DNA of 64,000 nt from Symbiodinium natans (lineage: Eukaryota > Sar > Dinophyceae > Suessiales > Symbiodiniaceae): the NCBI GenBank assembly GCA_905221605.1, contig CAJNDS010002288.1, forward strand, positions 62,001 through 126,000, read 5' to 3'. Below the pieces are notes generated by a model. The model saw only the letters and a program-made list of their open reading frames with translations, ran no database searches and had not been told where the DNA came from. This document shows, piece after piece, positions 10,275 to 20,626 of the stretch (its first letter is position 1; the number at the start of each line of letters is the position of its first letter). The translations under genes were made by a program, and so were the position numbers.

Positions 10275-11920
10275 ATTCATAAGTATCCAGCCCCCAAAAA
10301 CAAGGGCACCCTGACTGTAGCGTGGTGAACTCAGGCCAAAAGACGTGGTTGGCACTGGAGGGTGGCATGGTTTCCTGGTGCTCGCAGAAGTGGCCATGCG
10401 GACTCAGCACCCTCGAGATGGTGATGTGACGAATTCGGTGCAAGTGCCGGACAAGCGATATGGGGTCTTTCCCAAAAGAGAAGGGTCCTCCTTAGATACC
10501 CCCAGAATACGACTAGAACTACTCATTATAAGGAACCCCCCAAAAAAAGGTATCCCTGTTTTTGGGAAGCCCGATATCGATCCCGGACCTCTTTCGGGCG
10601 CGGGATCAACAAAATATGCCAGAGACTCCGCCAAGTCCTCAGGGTTTAGGGTTTAGGGTTTAGGGTTTAGGGTTTAGGGTTTAGGGTTTAAGGTTTAGGG
10701 ATCCCTACAAGAAAGGCCCCGAATTGGGTTAATTCGTGTATTCAAATTTGTTTCTAGTTTCTTTCCCCGGGGGGTGGGGGGTGGGCATGTGGTTAACGTT
10801 CATACGGTGGTCCCAAAGGAAGTCTCGCGCAGGTCTCGCTTGAGAGTCTTTCTGCCGGGGTTCCACCCCCCTCTATACCCTACAAATCCTATAACCCTAC
10901 ACCCTACAAACCCTATAACCCTGTTAGCCGAAAGTAAGCCCCGAACCCGGGTCTCTGCGTGTAAAGAGATTGGGAGTGCAAATGGATGCATGATCGTTTA
11001 GGAGACTTCTCGGGTTTTAGGGGTCTATATCAGGGACCTGGATCCTTACTCTCGTGTCCCCTTCCCGACCCTAACCCCTGAAACCCTAAACCCCAAACCC
11101 TAAACCCTTGACAGTAACTCAACTTCAAGGCTCACGGGTAGCAGAACGTGCCCCAATACTTGTAGCGGCCCGACTGACAGTCCCGCGCCTAAACCCTGAA
11201 CCCTAGACCCTAAACTCCAAACCCCAAACCCTAAACCCTAAACCCTAAACCCCAAACCCTAAACCCTAAACCCTAAACCCCAAACCCCAAACCCTAAACC
11301 CTACCCCCGGAAACCTCTCGAAGTGAGATTTAGTCGCTTTAGGCCCAAGAGGCATTCGGCGCGCTGCGCCAGAAGGGACTCCAGCAGCTTGGTGTAGGGG
11401 CTAGGGCGGTTAGGGTTTCTCAGGGTTTTCTCAGTTTTTTCTCGGGGTTTTCTCAGGGTTTTCTCGTTTTCTCAGGGTTTTCTCAGGGTTTTCTCAGGGT
11501 TTTCTCAGGGTTTTCTCAGGGTTTTCTCAGGGTTTTCTGAGGGTTTTTTCAGGGTTTTTTCAGGGTTTTCAGGGTTTTCAGGGTTTTCAGGGTTTGGGGT
11601 TTAGGGACCCCTACACCCTAAACCCTCAAGCCTTTCACCCTCAACCCTGCACCCGTTCTTAGTTAGTTGGTTGCGGCTTTTTTTCGGATTTTGGGGGTGC
11701 GTGGTCGGGTGGGTGGAGCTTTGGCCTTGGTATGTCCCTCGGCTTTTGGATTGGCGTGGTGGCCGCAGGCTTTGCGGGGGAGGGGGGAGTGAAAGGAACC
11801 TTATAGGGGCCCGTAACATAGAAGCTCCGCATTAAACCCTACAGAGGAGGGCTTACAGACAAGGTTATAACCGTAGTTGCCCTTGTTATAACGTTCAGTT
11901 CCAGCGGCCAGGGCTTCGAG
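10275..11920. other. Non-coding, telomere-like tracts and an 11-bp repeat
   Basis: TTTAGGG runs lie at 10639-10695, CCCTAAA-like runs at 10880-10925 and 11066-11310, and an 11-bp unit (TCAGGGTTTTC) repeats from about 11410 to 11600. A short stretch at 11340-11400 reads AQEAFGALRQKGLQQLG, coding-like but unidentified. Confidence 0.6.
11410..11600 (+). repeat. Tandem TCAGGGTTTTC (11-bp) repeat
   Basis: About 14 units with minor length changes, grading into a plain TCAGGGTTT run. It looks like a telomeric variant that gained TTTCTC. Confidence 0.85.
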
Positions 11921-11923
11921 TGA

Positions 11924-12425
11924 ACCGTTTCTCTTCTTGGAAGTCTTGTTTGGGGGCATCATATGTATACTGTAGGTTTAGAAAGTGAGACGTTACAGGA
12001 GTTACAATCTTAATATCCTTACCAGCTGGCTCGAAAATCCTTAATTGGTTTTTACATATCTTGGACATCCACCATTATTCACCTTAGAATTAGTTTTGTC
12101 TTCTTCTCACATCTCTTGTTTATGAATGTTTACTTTTGTGGTTCTACAGGAAAAAGTCTTGGAAATGCTGCAGTAAATCTTGGATTACATGATACAGATT
12201 ATGTTGTAGCAGGTTTTCATTTTGTTCTTTCTTTAGGAGCTATAATTTCTATCTTCTCTGGAACAATTTTAATGGAGAGAAAAGATTGTTGGGACTAAGA
12301 ATTCCTTACTTTCATCCTCTAGTACACCTTCTCTTTTCCATCTACATTGAACATGTACTGGTACTACCTTTTCCCCAGTGCATTTCTTAGGATTTAATGC
12401 GTCAGGTCCTAGATGTCAAAGTGGG
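11924..12425 (+). pseudogene. cox1: Nuclear copy of mitochondrial cox1 (fragment, frameshifted)
   Basis: Four blocks in shifting frames follow the order of the C-terminal half of cytochrome c oxidase subunit I. They are LLGSLVWGHHMYTVGLESET (11933-11992), GVTILISLPAGSKILNW (11998-12048), GNAAVNLGLHDTDYVVAGF then HFVLSLGAII (about 12155-12250), and TTFSPVHFLGFNASGPRC (12363-12416). The His pair of WGHHM is kept. In the conserved AHFH motif the first His, the heme a3 ligand in the family, is Gly, and at least three frameshifts are present. The block is more AT-rich than its surroundings and contains no telomeric repeats. A functional mitochondrial copy is unlikely; a NUMT (mitochondrial DNA transferred to the nucleus) fits best. 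RNA editing in dinoflagellate mitochondria could explain some substitutions but not the frameshifts. Confidence 0.88.
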
Positions 12426-12717
12426 CGTTTCGGAAATTCGGGGTACAGTACCTGAATGGAGTCCTTCTGATAAGGGAACCCTATTATTTGGGGTCTATAT
12501 AGGGGTCCCTTAATTTCGTAAACCCCATGAATCCCCCCCAAACCCCCTCAATCCTCTAAACCCTTTAATTTACCTGAATATCCTGAGTCCTTGAAATTCC
12601 CGAAACTTACCCCAAACCCTAAATCCTCAAATCTTACCCCAAACCCTAGAGCCTCAAATCTTACCCCAAACCCTAAATCCCCTACACCCTGCGAAGCCCC
12701 AAACCCGGACCAGGCCC
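12426..12717. other. F9-like patch and degenerate CCCTAAA words
   Basis: 12440-12522 (GATAAGGGAACCCTATTATT, TTAATTTCGTAAACCCC) resembles 36840-36920 and 7100-7142, another dispersed element. Degenerate telomeric words follow. Confidence 0.45.
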
Positions 12718-13501
12718 AATGTTTTCAGCTACAGCATCGCCATCTCGGCGCACGCCTTTCGTCCTGCGGGGGGGGGGGGGGGGGGAGTTTAGGGTTTAGC
12801 AAGATGTAGGGTATAGGGCGCAAGGGAAGGTAATTATAAGTTAAGTAGGATTCAAAGAGGGGTAATGATTGTAACCTTTTCTCGGGATAGGTCTTTTTTT
12901 GTGAACTCACAAAAAAAGGTTGTTTGCAACACGTGTGTACATGTAGGTGAGGGCTGCATCCTTACGGATTCGAGACCCCGAGAAGCCGAAAAGCAGCATG
13001 CATAGGTGCTTGAAGACTAAAAACCCAAAGTTGAAACACACTTCGAACACATGCAAAATAATATCTGGGTTTTGTTGAAATTGATGTGATATTGGCTGAA
13101 GGTCACCAAAACTCTTGAAATCTTCGTCGTTGTTTTGCAGTTTGTTTTCAGCTACTATGGCCCTAAACGCTAAACCTGAACCCTAAGCCCTAAGCCCTAA
13201 GCCCTAAACCCTAAACCCTAAACCCTACAAATTTCGGAGCTTAGGGCACCTTAGTGGGCTGGGCATGGTGCTGGCTGGAGCCTGTGGTGTAGGGTCTGGT
13301 GTTTATAGGCAGTTTTGGGATTAGGGTTTAGGCTTTAGGGCCTTAGGGTTTAGGGTTGAGGCTTTAGGGCCTTAGGGTTTAGGGTTTAGGGTTTAGGGAT
13401 TCGGGTTTAGAAACCCCCCCACCCCCAATCTGGAGCCCCAGGAACATGTGGGAGCCTGGCCCAAAGGCCTCCACTTGCTCTGCGGCATGAGGCTGAATTG
13501 A
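12718..13501 (+). CDS. PPR repeat split by a GC-AG intron (partial gene)
   Basis: Exon 12718-12753 reads NVFSYSIAISAH and exon 13442-13501 reads EHVGAWPKGLHLLCGMRLN. Removing 12754-13441 (GC donor, CCCCAG|GAA acceptor) puts His11 before E12 and leaves Trp at position 17, exactly the register of the intact 35-residue PPR repeats further on. PPR proteins bind RNA, mostly in organelles. No adjoining exons were recognised with confidence, and the second exon runs into a stop, so it may be a fragment. The intron holds poly-G, telomeric arrays and 13021-13140 of unassigned sequence. Confidence 0.55.
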
Positions 13502-13509
13502 AGGGACTC

Positions 13510-15490
13510 TGGGGGCAGTGTTTGGGGTTCCGGGTTCAGGATTTCTGTAAACCCTAAACCCTAAACCCTAAACCCCAAACCCAGCCCCTAACCCCTAACC
13601 CCTAAGCCCTAAGCCCTAAACCTTAAGCTCTGTTTTGGGGTTCAGTGCTTAGGGTTCAGGATCTAAGGTAGTGGATTTTTCGGTTTGGTGTTGAGTTGGG
13701 CTGGCACGGATTATCTGCAACCATTGGCCAGCATGAGATCTTAGAAGAAGTTTCAGCTTTTAGAAGAAGGTTCAGGGTTTCGTGTTTAGGGTGTAGGGTT
13801 TAGAGTTTATTGCATAGGGATTGAGGTGTTAAAGAGCCCTGTAACCGAAGTTTGTGCCGCACGCCCTTCAGCATCTGACTGCAGAGGGCGGCTTCTTTCC
13901 CACAAGGCCTAAGCCCTCGGCCCTAAATGACTTCCGTTGCCAAAAAATGTTCCCGCAGCCTGCACCCAGCTACGGCCGGACGTCTCGCAGGTCTGCCCGC
14001 GTGGCGGCGAACGCATTCAGTTTCAGCCGCCTGGCTTTGGGGGGAGGATCGTATGGGTCTTGGGGTCCAGGGTGTAGAGTATTCGTCCCTAAACCCTAAA
14101 CCCTGAACTTTTGTTTGACTTGTTTGTTTTTTTTGTTTGGGGGGGGGGGGGGGGTCCTTGTCACAGGGAGGGAGTTCTGATCTCGCAGCTGCCTGAATAG
14201 GGATCCGAACTTAGCTTAGGAGCACCTCAGAGTGGCCAAGTGGGGTCCAAAAATCTGGGAGATTCCTCTTCTAGCAAGAACCAGGTAGGTCCTCAAAACC
14301 CATCTAAGGCCCAAGCCCCCAGAATCCTAAGCCCTAAACCCTAAACCCTAAACCCTAAACCCTAAACCCTAAACCCTAAACCCTAAACCCTAAACTCTAA
14401 ACCCTAAACCCTAAACCCTAAACCCTAACCCTAAAGCACAAGAGCCCGATCGAAGTGCTGGTGGCGTGCCAAGCCCCAGACCTATAAACCTTAATATTGG
14501 GGTCAGAATACTTGTGCTAGTAGTCTTCCCTTATGGCCCCTTGATAACTGGACCATAATAACCCCCCCCCCCCCCCAAAAAAAAAAGATAATAAAAGACA
14601 TATCAAAACCTATTCTAGTTATTCAGGCCCCTATATTTCATAAGTTTGCCGTCTCATAGATTACGGAGGAACCTGGATGAAACCCATAAACCCAAACCTC
14701 CGAAACCCCAGGCGACATAAAATTTATGTCATCAGCCCTGAACTTGAAACCCAAACCCCAAACCTCGTGTACCCTAAACCTCAAACTAAACCTCAAGACG
14801 AACTTCACGGCCGAACCCTAAACCCTAAACCCCCAAACGTGAAAACCCCTAAATCCCTAAACCCTCAACCCTAAACCCTAAACCCTAAACCCTAAACCCT
14901 AAACCCCTAGACCTAGACCCCCTAACACCTCAAACGATGGAAGCTGCTCGAAAGCGAGGTGGCGTCCTCGGGGCCTGCCTACACGTCGGCCCTTGGAGGT
15001 TCCATTTAGGGTTTAGGGTTTAGGGTTTAGGGTTAGGCTGCAGGTTTGAGGGTTGAGGGCTTTTGTTGGGGGGGTTTGGGTTTTCGGGTTCAGGGTTTTT
15101 AAACCCGAAGCCCCAAACCCTGAATCCTAAACCCTAAGCCCTAAGCTCAAGCGAATAAGTTCGGGTGGTTTTGCCGCCTGAGACGCAGGCCGAGTGGGAG
15201 ACAAGCGTTAGATGGCCTTCCACACTTGGCCGCAGATGCCTTTCGTATTTCGCGAAGCTTCCGATGCTACCCTCCTCAACCTTCACAGCTTCTGCGCCAC
15301 ATCACAGCAAGCCCAAAAGCCCCAAAAGCCCTGAAAACCCCACCAACCCTGAAACCCTAAAACTGCCAGGCCCTTAAGGGGGAGAGGGGATGGAGGGTTT
15401 TCAGGGTCTACGATTCGTGTTTTGGGGGTTATGGTTCATGAAAAAATTAGGGTTTATTTAGGGTTCAGGGTTTGGGGTTTAGGGGCTTAT
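13510..15490. other. Gene-poor, telomere-like arrays and an F7 element
   Basis: Arrays lie at 13548-13625, 14331-14434 and 14812-14908 (all CCCTAAA orientation) and 15005-15035 (TTTAGGG). The rest is low-complexity or unassigned. The short open frames at 13854-14099 and 15165-15377 have no recognisable domain. Confidence 0.55.
14490..14645. repeat. F7 element copy
   Basis: The order CTTCCCTTATGGCCCCTTGA, C-run, A-run, GATAATAAAAGACATATC, ATTCAGGCCCCTATAT is shared with 35240-35385, 44630-44940, 53110-53235 and 59705-59810. Several copies have mirrored ends TTAAGAACCCCCC and GGGGGGTTCTTAAG. Confidence 0.5.
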
Positions 15491-15529
15491 GGGTTATGTC
15501 ATTAAACTAGAAGACGATTGGCCCGAAAG

Positions 15530-15810
15530 CATCGATTTGCGGTGCGTTGAGTCTATGCACTTGACTCTGTGCGCTCGAACTGTATGCACTTGGACAAGTG
15601 TATGCACTTAAGTGTGTGCACTTATATGGTTGCATACTCACTTGTATACTGCACTTGTATACTGGATGTATGCGCTCGAACTGCATGGCATTCAAGTGCG
15701 TTGAGTTGAATGCCATGCACTTGTGGTCAACTCTATACACTTCATTGGCATTCAATAGATCTGAAGTAAACGGACTTGAACTGTATAAACTTCACTTGCA
15801 TGCACCCGAC
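15530..15810. repeat. Degenerate ATGCACTT repeat, left flank of satellite locus
   Basis: TATGCACTTGACTC, TATGCACTTGGACAAG and TATGCACTTAAG recur at irregular spacing. The same 14-bp word forms the clean array at 19725-20098 on the other side of the satellites, so the two flanks share a unit. Confidence 0.7.
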
Positions 15811-16019
15811 TCGGCTGCGCACGTCCTGTCAACGCGATGCTATGAAAGAAAAGACAAAAACATCTAACGCGAGAGCCGTCAGCCATGAGCATCATCGGCA
15901 GTCGCTCTGAAGTCCAAGCTCACACTCCAGAGCGCCTTTCAAAGAAAAAAGGACAGAAGAGCGAGGTTGGCAAGAAGACCTTGGAGCTTCAAAGAGCAGA
16001 GAAGCACAGTGAAATCTGA

Positions 16020-17640
16020 CCGAAGTGAGTTTCGCACGCCGGGAATTAAACAACCATGAAATTTGCGATGTTTTCGCACGCCCGGCATTGGAGCACCATG
16101 TGATTTTGCGAAATCATTAACCATGGTATTTGCGATGGTTTTGGAACCAGCGAATTCGGGGACCATGGTATTTGCCATGGTTTGGAACCAGCGAATTCGG
16201 GGACCATGGTATTTGCGATGCTTTTGGAACCAGCGAATTCGGGGACCATGGCATTTGCGATGCTTTTGGAAGCAGCGAATTCGGGGACCATGGTATTTGC
16301 GATGCTTTTGGAACCAGCGAATTCGGGGACCATGGTATTTGCGTTTTGGAACCAGCGAATTCGGGGACCATGGTATTTGCGATGCTTTTGGAACCAGCGA
16401 ATTCGGGGACCATGGTATTTGCGATGCTTTTGGAACCAGCGAATTCGGGGACCATGGTATTTGCGATGGTTTTGGAACCAGCCACGGAAGCTCCTTGCGA
16501 CGGTTTTGGAAACAGCGAATTCGGGGACCATGGTATTTGCGATGGTTTTGGAACCAGCCACGGAAGCTTCTTGCGATGGTTTTGGAAACAGCGAATTCGG
16601 GGACCATGGTATTTGCGATGGTTTTGGAAACAGCGAATTCGGGGACCATGGTATTTGCGATGGTTTTGGAAACAGCGAATTCGGGGACCATGGTATTTGC
16701 GATGCTTTTGGAAACAGCGAATTCGGGGACCATGGTATTTGCGATGCTTTTGGAACAGCGAATTCGGGGACCATGGTATTTGCGTTGCTTTTGGAACCAG
16801 CGAATTCGGGGACCTTGGTATTTGCGATGGTTTTGGAACCAGCCACGGAAGCTCCTTGCGATGGTTTTGGAAACAGCGAATTCGGGGACCATGGTATTTG
16901 CGATGGTTTTGGAAACAGCGAATTCGGGGACCATGGTATTTGCGATGCTTTTGGAAACAGCGAATTCGGGGACCATGGTATTTGCGATGCTTTTGGAAAC
17001 AGCGAATTCGGGGACCATGGTATTTGCGTTGCTTTTGGAACCAGCGAATTCGGGGACCTTGGTATTTGCGATGGTTTTGGAACCAGCCACGGAAGCTCCT
17101 TGCGATGGTTTTGGAAACAGCGAATTCGGGGACCATGGTATTTGCGATGCTTTTGGAAGCAGCGAATTCGGGGACCATGGTGTTTGCCATGCGTTTGGAA
17201 CCAGCGAATTCGGGGACCATGGTATTTGCGATGGTTTTGGAGCCAGCCACGGAAGCTCCTTGCGATGGTTTTGGAAACAGCGAATTCGGGGACCATGGTA
17301 TTTGCGATGGTTTTGGAAACAGCGAATTCGGGGACCATGGTATTTGCGATGCTTTTGGAAACAGCGAATTCGGGGACCATGGTATTTGCGATGCTTTTGG
17401 AACCAGCGAATTCGGGGACCATGGTATTTGCGATGGTTTTGGAACCAGCGACGGAAGCTCCTTGCGATGGTTTTGGAAACAGCGAATTCGGGGACCATGG
17501 TATTTGCGATGCTTTGAACCAGCGAATTCGGGGACCATGGTATTTGCCATGCGTTTGGAACCAGCGAATTCGGGGACCATGGTATTTGCGATGGTCTTGG
17601 AAACAGCGAATTCGGGGACTGTGGTATTTGCGATGCGGTG
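16020..17640 (+). repeat. 42-bp satellite, first block (open in all six frames)
   Basis: The unit runs GCGAATTCGGGGACCATGGT, ATTTGCGATG, CTTTTGGAACCA (42 bp, 14 codons) and is repeated about 33 times. The sub-unit GCCACGGAAGCTCCTTGCGA is inserted every few copies. The first copies (16020-16130) are diverged. The unit has no stop in any frame on either strand, so long open frames (450-880 codons) arise on both strands in several frames. They encode periodic peptides such as EFGDHGICDAFGTS. The symmetry of the open frames argues that they are a consequence of the unit rather than a gene. Each unit carries the palindromes GAATTC and CCATGG. Confidence 0.9.
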
Positions 17641-18105
17641 TTTTCAGACGCCCAGGGCGTCCGTGGCGTACTACGTCTGTACTAGGTTACTAGAAAAAGT
17701 CGACTTTCCAGCCACGGAAGCTCCGCGTGTCCGCGGCGGCGTACTACGTTTGTACTACGAAAGTCGACTTTCCAGCCACGGAAGCTCCGGGTGTCCCCGG
17801 CGTACTACACGTCTGTACTACAAAAAGTCGACTTTCCAGCCACGGAAGCTCCGGGTGTCCCCGGCGTACTATACGTCTGTACTACAAAAGTCGACTTTCC
17901 AGCCACGGAAGCTGAGCGTGTCCGCGGCGTACTACGTTTGTACTACAAAAAGTCGACTTTCCAGGCACGGAAGCTCCGCGTGTCCGCGGCGTACTACGTC
18001 TGTACTACAAAAGTCGATTTTCCAGCCACGGAAGTCCCCGGCGTACTACGTCTGTACTACACAAGTCGAGAAAAAAATCGCAAAAACACTACGGTTTTCG
18101 CACCG
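17641..18105 (+). repeat. About 60-bp GTCGACTTTCCAGCC repeat, first block
   Basis: Six to seven units of AAAGTCGACTTTCCAGCCAC, GGAAGCTCC, GTGTCC(G/C)CGGCGTACTAC and GTCTGTACTAC. The CCACGGAAGCTCC word is shared with the insert in the 42-bp array, so the two satellites share ancestry. AAAGTCGACTTT is an inverted repeat. Confidence 0.88.
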
Positions 18106-19125
18106 CGAGCGAATTCGGGGACCATGGTATTTGCGATGCTTTTGGAACCAGCGAATTCGGGGACCATGGTATTTGCGATGGTTTTGGAACCAGCCACGGA
18201 AGCTCCTTGCGATGGTTTTGGAAACAGCGAATTCCGGGACCATGGTATTTGCGATGCTTTTGGAAGCAGCGAATTCGGGGACCATGGTGTTTGCCATGCG
18301 TTTGGAACCAGCGAATAATTCGGGGACCATGGTATTTGCGATGGTTTTGGAACCAGCCACGGAAGCTCCTTGCGATGGTTTTGGAAACAGCGAATTCGGG
18401 GACCATGTTATTTGCGATGCTTTTGGAATGGTTTTGGAAACAGCGAATTCGGGGACCATGGTATTTGCGATGGTTTTGGAACCAGCGAATTCGGGGACCA
18501 TGGTATTTGCGATGGTTTTGGAACCAGCCACGGAAGCTCCTTGCGATGGTTTTGGAAACAGCGAATTCGGGGACCATGGTATTTGCGATGCTTTTGGAAG
18601 CAGCGAATTCGGGGACCATGGTATTTGCCATGCGTTTGGAACCAGCGAATTCGGGGACCATGGTATTTGCGATGGTCTTGGAAACAGCGAATTCGGGGAC
18701 CGTGGTATTTGCGATGCGGTGTTTTCAGACGCCCAGGGCGTCCGCGGCGTACTACGTCTGCACTAGAAAATGTCGACTTTCCAGCCACGGAAGCTCCGCG
18801 TGTCCGCGGCGTACTACGTTTGTACTACAAAAGTCGACTTTCCAGCCACGGAAGCTCCGGGTGTCCCCGGTGTACTACACGTCTGTACTACAAAAAGTCG
18901 ACTTTCCAGCCACGGAAGCTCCGGGTGTCCCTGGCGTACTATACGTCTGTGCTACAAAAGTCGACTTTCCAGCCACGGAAGCTGAGCGTGTCCGCGGCGT
19001 ACTACGTTTGTACTACAAAAAGTCGACACAAAAGTCGATTTTCCAGCCATGGAAGTCCCCGGCGTGCTACGTCTGTGCTACACAAGTCGACAAAAACAAC
19101 GCAAAAACACTACGGTTTTCGCACC
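18106..19125 (+). repeat. Second copy of both satellites (higher-order duplication)
   Basis: 18106-18718 repeats the 42-bp array and 18719-19125 repeats the 60-bp array. The junction word GCGGTGTTTTCAGACGCCCA occurs at 17634 and again at 18716, so the combined block was duplicated with a period near 1.08 kb. Small differences (AATAATTC at about 18314, a truncated unit near 18425) mark divergence. Confidence 0.85.
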
Positions 19126-19600
19126 GCGAGCACGCGAAAACCCGCAGAGGGGTTACGTTTGCATGTCAAGAAACGCAAAAACACGACGGTTTTGGCACCG
19201 CGCCAACGCCGAAACCCGCAGAGGGGTTACGTTTGTATGTCACAAAACGCAAAAACACGACGGTTTTGGCACCGCGCCAACGCCGAAACCCGCAGAGGGT
19301 TGTCTGCGGCCACGGAAAAAAGTACAAAAAACGACGGTTTTAGCACCGCGACCCGGCGATTACCCGCAGAGGTTGTCCGCGGACCTAAAGAAACGTAAAA
19401 AAACGACGGTTTTAGCACCGCGACCACGCCGAAACCCGCAGAGGGTTGTCCGCGGACCTAAAGAAACGTAAAAAACCGACGGTTTTAGCACCGCGACCAC
19501 GCCGAAACCCGCAGAGGGTTGTCCGCGCAAATCAAGAAACGTAAAAAAACGACGGTTTTAGCACCGCGACCACGCCGAAGCCCGCAGAGGGTTGCAATCC
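19126..19600 (+). repeat. 73-74-bp tandem repeat
   Basis: CCCGCAGAGG recurs at 19141, 19215, 19289, 19363, 19435, 19508 and 19581. Units also contain ACGACGGTTTT(A/G)GCACCGCG and AAGAAACG(C/T)AAAAA. The last units of the 60-bp block lead into it through CAAAAACACTACGGTTTTCG, so the arrays grade into one another. Confidence 0.9.
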
Positions 19601-19714
19601 CGATTGGCGATGTCAACCCAGCCCGCCGCCTTAGAAAGAGTAATTTTAATTTAGAAATCTAGGACTGGGTACGAAGGTCTACTAAATTCTACATAAATCT
19701 CGTAATTTCTATTA

Positions 19715-20098
19715 ACTTCTACTTCACTCTATGCAATTCACTCTATGCACTTCACTCTATGCACTTCACTCTATGCAATTCACACTATGCAATTCACTCT
19801 ATGCAATTCACTCTATGCAATTCACTCTATGCACTTCACTCTATGCACTTCACTCTATGCACTTCACTCTATGCACTTGACTCTATGCACTTGACTCTAT
19901 GCACTTGACTCTATGCACTTCTCTATGCACTTGACTCTATGCACTTCACTCTATGCACTTGACTCTATGCACTTCACTCTATGCACTTCACTCTATGCAC
20001 TTCACTCTATGCACTTCACTCTATGCGCTTCACTCTATGCACTTCACTCCATGCTCTTCACGCTATGCACTTCACTCTATGTACTTCACTCTATGTTG
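19715..20098 (+). repeat. 14-bp tandem repeat ATGCACTTCACTCT
   Basis: About 27 units, with the variants ATGCAATTCACTCT and ATGCACTTGACTCT. Its open frames (LHALDSMHFTLC-like) are periodic and not gene-like. Confidence 0.95.
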
Positions 20099-20159
20099 TT
20101 GGGTCAGAGGGCTCCGCACGGAAGAACCCTTCGCGATGCTTTCGGGAAAAAAGTCAATG

Positions 20160-20626
20160 TTTAGGGTGTAGGGTTGACGTTTCAGGGTTAGCTCTACTAG
20201 ATGCCCAAACCCTAACCCTGGACCCTAAACCCTATAGACCCTAAACCCCAAACCCTAAACCGGCAAAGCAGGTTGGATTCGCTAAGCACTGGCTGTTCAG
20301 GGGCTGTCGGCTGTCGTAGTCTGACAGGCTACGGCTACCATGCGCGTGCGCGTGCACGTTAGGAACATGGAGTCCTCTACGTGACAGGTCATCTACTACG
20401 AAGAGGTAGGGTTTGGGGTTCTCAAGGTAGGGTTTATAGGCAGTAGGGAAAAAGAGGTTTCAGCTGAGCGATGATTACAGGGTCCTTAAGGGAGGGGGGT
20501 TCATGGGGGGCAGGTACCTAGGCAACCTTAGGGAAGCTTAGGGAGCCTTAGGGAGTAGTGGGAGTATTAGGGAACCTCGGGTTACATACCCTTCTTCAAA
20601 CCCCCATCCCTTAAGAACCCTAGAAG
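20160..20626. other. Telomere-like words and unassigned sequence
   Basis: CCCTAAA words occur at 20205-20260, the rest is unassigned, and a purine-rich stretch with repeated TTAGGGAGCC-type words lies at 20520-20575. No coding signature. Confidence 0.5.

Noticed and set aside
15939-17580. Reverse-strand open frames of 458-519 codons over the satellite
   Set aside because: They are produced by the stop-free 42-bp unit and exist in several frames on both strands at once. The peptides are pure 14-residue periodicities with no start context.
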